A stretch of 64,000 nucleotides of DNA from Pseudomonas viridiflava (GCF_900573885.1 NZ_UPSE01000565.1:186001-250000), one strand, 5' to 3'. Counted from the stretch's first letter, positions 23,995-32,542 are shown. Notes: a model not told the origin generated them from the letters alone. Translations and numbers: made by a program.

Positions 23995-25797
23995 ATGACC
24001 CACCCATTCGACCTGCGCCTGAGCGCCGTCAAAGCCGCCTACCTGGCCGGCACCACCACGCCGCGCCAGCTCATCGGCGCGCTGCGTGAGCATGCCGCTG
24101 CGCTGAATCCTGAATTCAATTTGTTCATCCATCTGCTCACCGCCGACGAACTGGAGCCCCACCTCGCCGCCCTTGATGGCAAAACCGCCGACAGCCTGCC
24201 GCTGTTCGGCGTGCCGTTTGCGATCAAAGACAACATTGATCTGGCCGGCATTCCCACCACCGCGGCCTGCCCGGCGTTTGCCTATACGCCGAGCGAATCG
24301 TCGACCTTGGTCAAGCAACTGCTGGCGCTCGGCGCCGTGCCGCTGGGCAAGACCAATCTCGACCAGTTCGCCACCGGCCTCAATGGCACGCGCTCGCCGT
24401 ATGGTCCATGCCGCAACAGCGTGAACCCGGACTATCCATCAGGCGGTTCCAGCGCCGGCTCGTCCCTGGCCGTGGCGCTCGGCGTCGCGAGCTTTTCGCT
24501 GGGCACCGACACCGCCGGCTCTGGCCGCGTGCCGGCGGCGCTGAATAATCTGCTCGGGCTGAAGGCCACCAAAGGTTTGCTCTCCACGGCCGGCGTGGTG
24601 CCGGCGTGCCGCACGCTGGATTGCGTCACCTATTTCACCGCCACCGCCCGCGAAGCGAGTCAGCTACTAGCGCTCACCGCCACGCTCGATCCGGCCGATG
24701 AATACAGCCGCAAGAATCCGTTGTGGAATGACGCCAGCGCCTTCGGATCACCGCGCAAAGGCTTCCGTTTCGGTGTGCCGAAACAGCTCGAATTCCTCGG
24801 CTGCCCGGAAAGCCCGGCGCTGTTCACGGCCACGGTCAAGCAGCTGGAAGCGCTGGGCGGCGTGGCTGTGGCGCTCGATTTCGAACCCTTCGCCGAAGCC
24901 GCGCGCCTGCTGTATGAAGGCCCATGGGTGGCCGAGCGTTACAGCGTGGCCGGCGAGCTGATCGAGGCACAGCCAGACGCCGTGTTGCCGGTGATTCATG
25001 CCGTGCTGTCAAAAGCGCCGGGCACCACGGCGGTCGAACTGTTCCGCGCCCAGTATCGGTTGCAGCAGCTCAAAGCGGTGTGCGACCGCGCCATGGCTGA
25101 ACTCGACTGCGTGCTCACACCCGCCTATCCGCGCCCGGTCACGCTGGCAGAACTGCAAGCCGAACCGGTCAAGCGCAATTCGGATCTGGGCTACTACACC
25201 AACTTTATGAACATGCTCGACTACGCCGCCATCGCCGTACCGGCCGGTTTTATGGCCAACGGTTTGCCGTGGGGCGTCACGCTGTTCGGCCGCCCGTTCA
25301 CCGACCAGTACCTGCTCGGCCTCGCCGATGCGCTGCAACGCCAACACGACGTGCCGCTGGCGGGTGAACGCCGCCTGGACCTCAGCGCACCGGCCACGCC
25401 AGCGCGCAACGACCTGGCGCGCGTGGTGGTGTGCGGCGCCCATCTGGACGGCCTGCCGCTGAACTGGCAACTGAAACAACGCGGCGGCCGTCTGCTGACA
25501 GCCACCCACAGTTCGCCGAATTATCAGTTGTGGGCGCTGGCCGGCGGCCCACCGTTCCGTCCGGGTATGGTTCGCGTCGCCGAGGGCGGCGTGGCAATCG
25601 AAGTGGAGGTGTGGGAATTGCCGAGCAGCGAGCTGGGCTCGTTTCTCACCGGCATTCCGGCGCCCCTCGGTTTGGGCAAGGTGCAACTGGCCGATGGCAA
25701 CTGGGAGAGCGGGTTTATCTGCGAGCCGTATGGCTTGGAAGGGGCCAGCGACATCAGCCATTTCGGCGGCTGGCGCGCCTACCTGAAAAGCAGATAA
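23995..25797 (+). CDS. atzF: Allophanate hydrolase
   Basis: 600 residues. The amidase-signature domain (1-440) carries the catalytic Lys in VPFAIKDNIDLAG, the GGSSAGSS loop and the Ser nucleophile region GTDTAGSGRVPAA. A C-terminal 150-residue domain typical of AtzF follows (VVVCGAHLDGLPLNWQL, ending SDISHFGGWRAYL). It hydrolyses allophanate to ammonia and CO2, the last step of the guanidine/urea pathway. The ATG at 23995 follows TTTGGAG; a 4-residue longer frame from 23983 is less likely. It closes the operon. Confidence 0.94.
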   Translation: MTHPFDLRLSAVKAAYLAGTTTPRQLIGALREHAAALNPEFNLFIHLLTADELEPHLAALDGKTADSLPLFGVPFAIKDNIDLAGIPTTAACPAFAYTPSESSTLVKQLLALGAVPLGKTNLDQFATGLNGTRSPYGPCRNSVNPDYPSGGSSAGSSLAVALGVASFSLGTDTAGSGRVPAALNNLLGLKATKGLLSTAGVVPACRTLDCVTYFTATAREASQLLALTATLDPADEYSRKNPLWNDASAFGSPRKGFRFGVPKQLEFLGCPESPALFTATVKQLEALGGVAVALDFEPFAEAARLLYEGPWVAERYSVAGELIEAQPDAVLPVIHAVLSKAPGTTAVELFRAQYRLQQLKAVCDRAMAELDCVLTPAYPRPVTLAELQAEPVKRNSDLGYYTNFMNMLDYAAIAVPAGFMANGLPWGVTLFGRPFTDQYLLGLADALQRQHDVPLAGERRLDLSAPATPARNDLARVVVCGAHLDGLPLNWQLKQRGGRLLTATHSSPNYQLWALAGGPPFRPGMVRVAEGGVAIEVEVWELPSSELGSFLTGIPAPLGLGKVQLADGNWESGFICEPYGLEGASDISHFGGWRAYLKSR

Positions 25798-25800
25798 TTC

Positions 25801-25826
25801 GTAGGAGCCAGCGTGCTGGCGAAGGG
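25801..25826. repeat. Single REP element
   Basis: GTAGGAGCCAGCGTGCTGGCGAAG forms a short hairpin (CCAGC/GCTGG). It lies just after the allophanate hydrolase stop and may mark the end of the operon mRNA. Confidence 0.75.
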
Positions 25827-25919
25827 GTCGTCCCACACCCTTCGTCAGCATCTGCTACGTGATCTCTCAAGGGCTCGACTCGCCACTGCTAGCTGACGTC
25901 AGCGGGATACCGAGCTAGC

Positions 25920-27434
25920 ATGTCCCACTCCGTCAGAGCTGCTGGTCCAATGCCGTTACGTGCCCCTACCCAAACTGCTCAGCGTTATCTGGTGGTGGCG
26001 TTATTGCTGCTACTGGCCAGCGGTTTCCTTGCCACCTCGCTGGTCAGCTATTACGCCTCGCTTGATTCCATTCGCAGCAGCATCGTGGACACCGAACTGC
26101 CGCTGACGTCCGACAACGTCTATTCGGAAATTCAGAAAGACCTGGTCCGGCCCATTCTTATCTCGTCGATGATGAGCCGTGACACCTTCATGCGCGACTG
26201 GGTGCTTGAGGGCGAGCAGAATCCGGAACAGCTCACGCGCTACCTCGCCGAAGTACAGGCCCACTACGGCGCGTTCACCAGCTTCTTCATCTCGGAGAAA
26301 ACCCATCGCTACTACCAGGCCAAAGGCCTGCTGAAAACGGTGCGCGAGGACGAGCCGCGCGACGTCTGGTATTTCCGTGTGCGCGACATGCACGCGCCGT
26401 ATGAAATCAATGTGGATGTGGACATGGCCAACGAGGACCGGCTGACCATTTTCATCAACTACAAAGTGACCGACTTCAACGGCAACTTCATCGGCGCCAC
26501 GGGGGTGGGGCTGACCGTGGACGCAGTGGTCAAGCTGATCGACACCTACCAGCAGCGCTACGGTCGCTCGGTGTACTTCGTCGATACCCAAGGCAACATC
26601 GTACTCACGGGGGCTTCGGGCGGGCCGCTCGGCGCCAGGGTCGGCCAGTCGCTCAATGACGTGCCTGGGCTCGACGAACTGAAGAAAAATCTGCCGAAGC
26701 CCCAAAGCGGTAACTTCAAGTATCGGGAACACGGCCGCGACCACTTCCTGAATGTGCGTTATATCCCGGAGCTGAACTGGTATCTGTTTGTCGACAAGCA
26801 TGAAGACGACGCCCTGGCCGGCGTGCGCAAAACCCTGTACCTGAACTTGCTGATTTGCGCGGTGGTGACCGGATTGGTGTTGCTGCTGGTGAACCTGGCG
26901 CTGCGCCGCTATCAGGCACGCATCGTGGCGCTCGCCACCACCGACACCCTGACCCGACTGCCCAACCGCCGAGGCTTCGACATTCTTGCCAATCAGGCTT
27001 TACAAGAGGCGGTGCGCGAACAGAAGCCGCTCGCCACGCTAATGATCGACCTCGACAACTTCAAAACCCTTAACGACACCCACGGCCATCTGGCCGGCGA
27101 TGATGTGCTGCGGGGTTTCGCCGCCAACCTGCGCGGTTGCCTGCGTCAGGCCGACATCATCTGCCGCTGGGGCGGTGAAGAATTCATCGTATTGCTCAAA
27201 GACACCAACCCCGCCGCGGCGCAGCTGATTGCCGAAAAAGTGCGCCTTCTGGCCGAGCAAAGCCGCTATGCCGTCGGCGATCAGGTGCTGCAAGCAAACA
27301 CCAGCATCGGCCTCACCGAGCTGGCGCCAGGCGACACCTTGCACACCCTGCTCAGCCGCGCCGACCGCGCGCTGTACCGCGCCAAACAATCAGGCCGCAA
27401 CCGCGTGTGCATCGAGCCCGGCCATGCCAACTGA
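25920..27434 (+). CDS. Membrane diguanylate cyclase with periplasmic Cache-like sensor
   Basis: 504 residues. TM1 at about 22-44, a periplasmic domain of about 240 residues (PEILIS..., NVDVDMANEDRLTIFINYKV, FIGATGVGLTVDAVVKLI, VYFVDTQGNIVLTG: dCache-like), TM2 at about 305-328, then a GGDEF domain. The active site is GGEEF (about 418-422), and RQAD sits five residues before it, so the inhibitory I-site RxxD is present. Expected to make cyclic di-GMP from GTP in response to an unknown external ligand. No EAL domain. The gene directly follows the guanidine operon and may only be a neighbour. Confidence 0.92.
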   Translation: MSHSVRAAGPMPLRAPTQTAQRYLVVALLLLLASGFLATSLVSYYASLDSIRSSIVDTELPLTSDNVYSEIQKDLVRPILISSMMSRDTFMRDWVLEGEQNPEQLTRYLAEVQAHYGAFTSFFISEKTHRYYQAKGLLKTVREDEPRDVWYFRVRDMHAPYEINVDVDMANEDRLTIFINYKVTDFNGNFIGATGVGLTVDAVVKLIDTYQQRYGRSVYFVDTQGNIVLTGASGGPLGARVGQSLNDVPGLDELKKNLPKPQSGNFKYREHGRDHFLNVRYIPELNWYLFVDKHEDDALAGVRKTLYLNLLICAVVTGLVLLLVNLALRRYQARIVALATTDTLTRLPNRRGFDILANQALQEAVREQKPLATLMIDLDNFKTLNDTHGHLAGDDVLRGFAANLRGCLRQADIICRWGGEEFIVLLKDTNPAAAQLIAEKVRLLAEQSRYAVGDQVLQANTSIGLTELAPGDTLHTLLSRADRALYRAKQSGRNRVCIEPGHAN

Positions 27435-27636
27435 CACCGAGCGTTGCCCGCTGTGTGGGCAGGCGAACCAGTGCGCGGTGGGCCGTGAGGATTGCTGGTG
27501 CTTCAGCGCCGAAATATCGGCTGAGGCGTTGGCGCGGTTGAGTGATGAGCAGATTGATAAAAGCTGCTTGTGCCCGCGCTGCGCAAGTGGGCGCGTAGGT
27601 TGGGTTGAGCCATCGGCGAAGCCCAACGACTTATGA
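27424..27636 (+). CDS. Cysteine-rich CWC family protein
   Basis: 70 residues with ERCPLCGQANQCAVG, CWCFS and CLCPRC: eight Cys typical of the small CWC family of unknown function, probably zinc-binding. The ATG overlaps the end of the cyclase gene by 11 bases. The natural protein probably ends after the CPRCAS segment. The last about 14 residues (GRVGWVEPSAKPND) are encoded by the adjoining GTAGGTTGGGTTGAG repeat, which also supplies the stop codon. Confidence 0.8.
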   Translation: MPTDTERCPLCGQANQCAVGREDCWCFSAEISAEALARLSDEQIDKSCLCPRCASGRVGWVEPSAKPNDL

Positions 27637-27715
27637 GCTGAAATGCCATGGGTGCGGGCTTGCAAAGAGTCGAGGCGCACGAGTGTGTATCGTTGGGCTT
27701 CGCCTGCGGCTCACC
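27595..27715. repeat. Inverted pair of GTAGGTTGGGTTGAG elements, second copy
   Basis: GTAGGTTGGGTTGAG with GCGAAGCCCAAC (27595-27627) faces GTTGGGCTTCGCCTGCGGCTCA (27692-27713), the right arm being worn at its end. It overlaps the 3' end of the CWC gene. Confidence 0.75.
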
Positions 27716-27754
27716 GAAGGCAGACCGACCCACCCTATAAACGCGGTTTTGCTC

Positions 27755-28447
27755 ATGCGCCTTGATCGTTTTCTCTCCAACCTTCCCGCCGTCACCCGCT
27801 TCGATGCGCGGGCGCAGCTGGCTGCCGGGCGGGTAAAGGTGGACGGGGCGGTAACGCGCGATGGCCTGCTAAATATCCGCGAATTCAATCGCGTGGAGCT
27901 GGATGGCCAGTTACTGCAAACGGGCAAACCGGCGCTGTATTTCATGCTGCACAAACCCGCCGGCTACGTGAGCGCCACCGAGCATCACGAGCACCCCACC
28001 GTGCTCGACCTGCTGCCCGAAGCCGCCGAGCACGACCTGCACCTGGCCGGCCGGCTGGATCTGACCACCACCGGCCTGCTTCTGCTCACGAACGATGGCC
28101 AGTGGTCGCGACGGGTAACACAACCGACGAGCAAGCAGCCGAAGGTTTACTACGTCGAGACCGAGCAGCCGATCACGGACGACTACCACGCAGTGTTCGC
28201 CGAGGGCCTGTACTTCGCCTACGAAAACCTCACCACCCTGCCCGCCCAGCTGGAAATACTCACAAGTCACAGCGCGCGGCTGACGCTTTATGAAGGCCGC
28301 TATCATCAGGTGAAGCGCATGTTTGGCCACTTCCAGAACAAGGTGCTGCGCCTGCACCGGGAAAGCGTGGGTGCACTGGTGCTTGATGCGGCGCTGGAGC
28401 CGGGCCAATACCGTGCGCTGAGTGCGGATGAGATCGCGGCGTTTTGA
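27755..28447 (+). CDS. rsuA: 16S rRNA pseudouridine synthase of the RsuA family
   Basis: 230 residues. An N-terminal S4 RNA-binding domain (MRLDRFLSNLPAVTRFDARAQLAAGRVKVDGAV) is followed by the catalytic domain with GRLDLTTTGLLLLTNDG, where the Asp is the nucleophile, and later YEGRYHQVKRMF. RsuA makes pseudouridine 516 of 16S rRNA. The ATG at 27755 matches the family N-terminus; the open frame further upstream lies in repeat DNA. Confidence 0.92.
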   Translation: MRLDRFLSNLPAVTRFDARAQLAAGRVKVDGAVTRDGLLNIREFNRVELDGQLLQTGKPALYFMLHKPAGYVSATEHHEHPTVLDLLPEAAEHDLHLAGRLDLTTTGLLLLTNDGQWSRRVTQPTSKQPKVYYVETEQPITDDYHAVFAEGLYFAYENLTTLPAQLEILTSHSARLTLYEGRYHQVKRMFGHFQNKVLRLHRESVGALVLDAALEPGQYRALSADEIAAF

Positions 28448-28506
28448 GGGAAGAACAGCCGCTGCCATGTTGAATAGCGGCTGACTGTAGGAGAGGTTTT
28501 AGCCTC

Positions 28507-28577
28507 GATTCCTGCAAGGGAATGACGATGAACCTAAGCAAAACCTCCGTCATTCCCGCGAAGGCGGGAATCCAGAA
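28507..28577. repeat. GTCATTCCCGCGAAGGCGGGAATCCAG-type palindrome with degenerate partner
   Basis: CGTCATTCCCGCG / GGCGGGAATCCAG (28549-28575) is a strong hairpin, and GGAATGACG (28519-28527) just before is an inverted partner. A worn REP (TGTAGGAGAGGTTTTAGCCTCGA, 28485-28507) precedes it. These repeats fill most of the 286-base gap 28448-28733. Confidence 0.75.
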
Positions 28578-28733
28578 TCTCGAAAGGGAATACCGATTAC
28601 AGGCCCTCACCCGACCAGCAAACCACTCCCACCAACCGTCCTCATTTTCTCCCCACCCAAGCAGCCAAAAAATTTCGGGACTAAAGTCGCTACTACTCGC
28701 TCAAAACCCATGCAGTCGTTCTGGAGGGCCGTA

Positions 28734-29765
28734 ATGAAGGCGCTGAAGTTGCTCGTGGGTTCGCTCGTTGTCATTTCGCTTACCGGCGCCGTTAGCCCGC
28801 CGGCTACCTTGGCCCCATTGCCGTCGGCACAAGAGCTGCGCGAGCAATTGCAGAACCTCAAACCGGGCCAGTTTCTCTGGTACCCGCAGGTGTCGCCGCA
28901 GGGGCCGGTAACGGTGGTGGTGAGCCTCACTGAACAGCGCGCCTATGTGTACCGCAACGGCATCGCCATTGGCGTCAGCACCATCAGCAGCGGCAAGAAA
29001 GGCCGGGAAACACCAACCGGCGTATTCAGCATTCTGCAAAAAAGCGTCGAGCATAAATCCGACCTCTATAACGAGGCGCCCATGCCTTACATGCAGCGCC
29101 TGACGTGGGACGGCATCGCCTTGCATGCCGGCCATCTACCGGGTTACCCGGCCTCCCACGGCTGCGTGCGGCTGCCTATCGACTTTGCGAAAAAACTGTT
29201 CGACACCACCGGCTTCAGCTCGACCACCGTTATCGTTTCCGACGCTCACAGCGCGCCGGTGGAGGTGTATCACCCCGGCCTGCTCGCACCGACCGTGAGC
29301 GGCGGCAAACCCGTGGCGACCGCCGTGTTAAGCGGCGACACCTTCTGGAATGACCCGGGCATCAGCGCCGGGCCGCTGTCGGTACTGATCAGCCGCGCCG
29401 ACCTGCGCGCCTACGTATTCCGCGGCGGCCAACTGGTGGGCAGCGCACCGGTACTGGCCCTGGACAGCAACGAGCAGCATCAGGGCATGGCGGTTTTCTC
29501 ACTGCTGGAGAAACCGTCAACCAACGAACTGCTGCCACCGCAACCGCTGCACTGGTCGGCCATTCAGGTGAGCAATCCGCACTATGGCAACTCGCCGCGC
29601 GAGCAGTTGGGCTCACTCAGCGTCGACCCGGAGTTCTTGAAAAACCTCCACGCCGCCATGGACGTCGGCAGCACGCTGGTGATTACCGATCTGGCCTCTA
29701 CCTCGGAAACCCGCAGTAACGGCAACTTCACCGTAATCACCACCGACGCAGCAAAAGGCCAGTAA
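28734..29765 (+). CDS. L,D-transpeptidase (YkuD domain), exported
   Basis: 343 residues. N-terminal hydrophobic signal (MKALKLLVGSLVVISLTGAVS). The YkuD domain (about 55-185) ends in HAGHLPGYPASHGCVRLP with the catalytic Cys in SHGC and His before it. These enzymes form 3-3 cross-links in peptidoglycan or attach lipoproteins. Residues about 195-330 look like a second, degenerate copy of the same fold (VLISRADLRAYVFRGGQLVGS) without the HG/SHGC motif. The start at 28734 follows CTGGAGGG; an ATG 24 bases upstream is less likely. Confidence 0.88.
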   Translation: MKALKLLVGSLVVISLTGAVSPPATLAPLPSAQELREQLQNLKPGQFLWYPQVSPQGPVTVVVSLTEQRAYVYRNGIAIGVSTISSGKKGRETPTGVFSILQKSVEHKSDLYNEAPMPYMQRLTWDGIALHAGHLPGYPASHGCVRLPIDFAKKLFDTTGFSSTTVIVSDAHSAPVEVYHPGLLAPTVSGGKPVATAVLSGDTFWNDPGISAGPLSVLISRADLRAYVFRGGQLVGSAPVLALDSNEQHQGMAVFSLLEKPSTNELLPPQPLHWSAIQVSNPHYGNSPREQLGSLSVDPEFLKNLHAAMDVGSTLVITDLASTSETRSNGNFTVITTDAAKGQ

Positions 29766-29810
29766 CCGCTGGTCAAAAAATGATCGGAAGCGCCCTTTCA
29801 ATTGTGCACA

Positions 29811-30569
29811 ATGCGCGCGCACTCGAACTCAAACAGGGCCTTCTGCTTGTTCACTCGACTTCTTTGGAGAAGCGCTATTCAGCGCTGCGCAGGTGTATTC
29901 AGCCTGCTCGCACTCACCAGCGGTTTCGCTGCCCAGGCGCAAACCTTGCCCAGTGCCAACGACCTGCAACGCCTTGCCCCGAGCGCCAGCCTTACCGCGC
30001 TGAAGCTCGCGCTCACCGCCTACCAGTGCGCCAGCCAGACCGACCCGAACAAACTGCTGACCGTCATCGACTACTCCAAGCCCTCGCGCGACAAGCGCCT
30101 GTGGGTGTTCGACCTGAAGCACAACAAGCTGCTCTTTGAAGAGTGGGTCACCCACGGCAAAAACAGCGGCGCCGATGTCGCCACCTCGTTCTCCAACGTC
30201 CCCAACAGCTACCAGAGCTCCATCGGCCTGTATCAGACCGGCGTCACCTACAGCGGCAAACACGGCCGCTCATTGCGTCTGGTCGGGCTGGAACCGGGCT
30301 TCAACGACAACAGCCAATCGCGCGCTATCGTCATGCACGCCGCTGCCTACGCCGACCCGAAAGTGGTGCCAGGCCTTGGCCGCCTAGGCCGCAGCCAGGG
30401 CTGCCCCGCCGTGCGCCCGGCCATCGCCGGCAAACTGATCGACACGCTGAAAACCGGCAGCTACGTATTCGCCTACTACCCGCAGAAAAAATGGCTCGAC
30501 ACCTCGCGCTACCTTGGCGCGCAGAGCTGCCCCAGCACCGGCGAAACCCTGGCCGTCGTACAAAAGTGA
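29811..30569 (+). CDS. Murein L,D-transpeptidase catalytic domain family protein (YkuD_2 type)
   Basis: About 252 residues with a signal peptide ending SGFAAQAQ. The catalytic region IVMHAAAYADPKVVPGLGRLGRSQGCPAV contains His and Cys in the HxxxY ... SQGCP arrangement of the YkuD_2 family, which differs from the preceding SHGC enzyme. Start uncertain: ATG 29811 is used; a TTG at 29802 or an internal TTG near 29847 is possible since the first 20 residues precede the signal core. Exported cell-wall enzyme or inhibitor, exact bond unknown. Confidence 0.85.
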   Translation: MRAHSNSNRAFCLFTRLLWRSAIQRCAGVFSLLALTSGFAAQAQTLPSANDLQRLAPSASLTALKLALTAYQCASQTDPNKLLTVIDYSKPSRDKRLWVFDLKHNKLLFEEWVTHGKNSGADVATSFSNVPNSYQSSIGLYQTGVTYSGKHGRSLRLVGLEPGFNDNSQSRAIVMHAAAYADPKVVPGLGRLGRSQGCPAVRPAIAGKLIDTLKTGSYVFAYYPQKKWLDTSRYLGAQSCPSTGETLAVVQK

Positions 30570-30984
30570 ATGGGCTGACCGGCAGGCGAAACCGGTCACT
30601 CATCGGACAGCCCTGACCAGAGCCGTTTATTTCCGAAAAAGCCCGGCCACGCGCTTGCAGAGGAAATGAGCGGCTGCTTAAATCGAAGCACAAGGTCAGA
30701 GCGTGACTCACCAGTCACCGCGACCATCTAAGCACGTCCCCGGTTACTGACGCTTTGCGTCAATTGGATTCCTGCCTGGTTCACCCCGCCTTCTCGCACG
30801 CGTTCCCGCGCCGTGCGGCAGCTGTGTTGTTCGATCCTAACCGCTTTAAAAACAATAACTTACTTATTTTCATGGCTGACATTCAGTTGTCATGTCCAGG
30901 CGTTTTGCTGTCTGCCCAACACGGCTCTTTTTAGCGGCTACCCCGCTTACCGGAGCACCACCTTGCGCCAAGGAGGAAAACGAC
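30570..30984. other. 415-bp intergenic region upstream of the RhlA-type gene
   Basis: No gene is seen. A GC-rich imperfect palindrome (GGGCTGACCGG ... CCGGTC ... CAGCCC, 30571-30614) follows the transpeptidase. An AT-rich stretch at 30840-30885 (CTTTAAAAACAATAACTTACTTATTTTC) probably contains the RhlA promoter. I found no las/rhl box and no sigma-54 GG-N10-GC element. Confidence 0.55.
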
Positions 30985-31857
30985 ATGAGGCCAGAAACCG
31001 CCGTCGTTCATGCAAACAGCCACAACGTACATACCGAGTACTACGCCAACCCGGCGGCGCGTAAAACCGTCATCCTGGTTAATGGCTCGCTGGCCACCAC
31101 CGCCTCATTCGCGCACACGCTCAAATACCTGACGCCGCAATTCAACGTCGTTTGCTACGACCAGCCCTACGCCGGCCAGTCGAAAGCGCACAACGCCCAT
31201 GTGCACCCCATCAGCAAAGAAGACGAAGCCGAAATTCTGATCGAGCTGATCGACCACTTCGACGCCGATTACGTGTCGTCATTCTCATGGGGCGGCGTGG
31301 CCGCGCTGCTGGCACTGGCGCAGCGGCCCAAACGCATCGAGAAAGCAGTGATCAACTCATTCTCGCCACTGCTCAACGAGCCGATGCTCGACTACCTGGA
31401 AAAAGGCCTGTTCTACCTGCACACCATGGACCGCGAAAACATGGGGCACCTGGTCAACGAAACCATCGGCAAACACCTGCCCTCGCTGTTCAAACGCTAC
31501 AACCACCGGCACATCAGCAACCTGCACGACCACGAATACCGGCAGATGTACGCGCACATCCACAAAATGCTGCACCTGGACACGCACTGCCAAATGGCCT
31601 GCCTGCACAGCATCGAAACACCACTGCTGTTCATCAACGGCGAGCGCGACGAATACACCACAGCCACCGACGCCCGCCTGTTCGGCAACCACCTCAACGA
31701 CTGCCAATTCACCACCGTGACCAACGCCGGTCATTTCCTCGACATGGAACACAAAGGCGCCTGGCAACAAACCCAGACCGCCATGCTCGGCTTCCTGCAA
31801 ACCGGCCAACAACGCCGCGTCCCGACGTACGAGGTCACGACCGCCATCGCCGTGTAA
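30985..31857 (+). CDS. rhlA: RhlA-type HAA synthase (3-(3-hydroxyalkanoyloxy)alkanoate synthesis)
   Basis: 290 residues, alpha/beta hydrolase fold. Residues such as VILVNGSLATTASFAHTLKYL, FNVVCYDQPYAGQS, SFSWGGVAALLALAQRP (Ser nucleophile in SWGG), ETPLLFINGERDEYTTA and NAGHFLDME align throughout with Pseudomonas aeruginosa RhlA. RhlA joins two 3-hydroxyacyl units into HAA, the lipid part of rhamnolipids and a surfactant in its own right. No rhlB or rhlC glycosyltransferase is adjacent, so HAA may be the product. The start follows AGGAGG with 9-base spacing; the longer frame is leader. Confidence 0.9.
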   Translation: MRPETAVVHANSHNVHTEYYANPAARKTVILVNGSLATTASFAHTLKYLTPQFNVVCYDQPYAGQSKAHNAHVHPISKEDEAEILIELIDHFDADYVSSFSWGGVAALLALAQRPKRIEKAVINSFSPLLNEPMLDYLEKGLFYLHTMDRENMGHLVNETIGKHLPSLFKRYNHRHISNLHDHEYRQMYAHIHKMLHLDTHCQMACLHSIETPLLFINGERDEYTTATDARLFGNHLNDCQFTTVTNAGHFLDMEHKGAWQQTQTAMLGFLQTGQQRRVPTYEVTTAIAV

Positions 31858-31868
31858 CCCACGTAGGA

Positions 31869-31918
31869 AAAGCCCGACCACCGCGAAAAACATCGCCCTG
31901 TTTATCGCGGCGGGCTTC
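31869..31918 (+). terminator. Possible terminator after the RhlA-type gene
   Basis: AAAGCCCG...CCGCGA (31869-31886) pairs with TCGCGG.CGGGCTT (31905-31917) across a loop of about 18 bases. Only a short T tract follows, so efficiency is uncertain. Confidence 0.5.
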
Positions 31919-31957
31919 ATTTCCTGGGCGTCTTCTGGTACAAAGTCCCCCGCAAAA

Positions 31958-32031
31958 GCGGGTGTCGTATAATGGCATTACTCCAGCTTCCCAAGCTGAT
32001 AACGAGGGTTCGATTCCCTTCACCCGCTCCA
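31958..32031 (+). tRNA. tRNA-Gly (anticodon CCC)
   Basis: 74 bases including the encoded CCA. Acceptor arms GCGGGTG (31958-31964) and CACCCGC (32021-32027) pair perfectly. The anticodon loop TTCCCAA gives CCC, reading GGG. The T arm AGGGTTCGATTCCCT is standard. The sequence closely parallels the known enterobacterial glycine CCC tRNA. Confidence 0.97.
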
Positions 32032-32044
32032 GAATTCGAAATAC

Positions 32045-32079
32045 AAAAAAGCCCCGCTGATGCGGGGCTTTTTTTTTGC
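32045..32079 (+). terminator. Strong Rho-independent terminator after tRNA-Gly
   Basis: GCCCCGC (32051-32057), TGAT loop, GCGGGGC (32062-32068), then ten T. An A tract sits on the other side, so it might also stop the converging minus-strand gene. Confidence 0.93.
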
Positions 32080-32134
32080 GATTCATTTCGTCCTCGGACT
32101 ACCCGCTCGGCTACCGCCCTCAAGCGCTACCGCC

Positions 32135-32542
32135 CTATTCATCCACTTTCGCAATATAAAACTCACAACCATTTACGCCCCAGGCAAAAATGAGTTTCGC
32201 GGCCAGGGCTGCGCAAAGCACCACAGCAAGAACGTTCGCGATGGGGATCAGCAGGATGGAAATTTTCCCAAAGTCGATCAGGGACATGGCCAGCGGAAGA
32301 TTGACGAAAAGCAGCGGGATAATGCTTAGCAAAAGCGTCAGCCCGAAAAACTTCAGCGCGAATTTCAGGGCAAATCCAAAGCTGGCCTCGGGTCGTTTGG
32401 CCGGTGGTGCACTTTTCATATCTGACGGACCCGCGCTGACCATAGGGTCGATGCGAAATTGGCGAGACGCGGCTCGCTCCCCCCGACGGATCTCATCCAT
32501 CTCGCGAACACTCGCTGAAAGCTTGTCGAAAAACGTGCTCAT
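32135..32542 (-). CDS. Hypothetical membrane protein, 135 aa
   Basis: Not recognised. The cytoplasmic N-terminal 65 residues are polar and Arg-rich (MSTFFDKLSASVREMDEIRRGERAASRQF), and two hydrophobic helices follow (about 70-90, FALKFFGLTLLLSIIPLLFV, and about 100-125). The ATG at 32542 follows AGGAGG with 6-base spacing, which decides against the longer frame. It ends near the tRNA terminator. Confidence 0.65.
   Translation of the reverse strand: MSTFFDKLSASVREMDEIRRGERAASRQFRIDPMVSAGPSDMKSAPPAKRPEASFGFALKFALKFFGLTLLLSIIPLLFVNLPLAMSLIDFGKISILLIPIANVLAVVLCAALAAKLIFAWGVNGCEFYIAKVDE

Noticed and set aside
30570..30984. Quorum-sensing lux/rhl box or sigma-54 promoter upstream of the RhlA-type gene
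   Set aside because: Searched by eye; no dyad of the NCTGNCAGA kind and no GG-N10-GC element was found.
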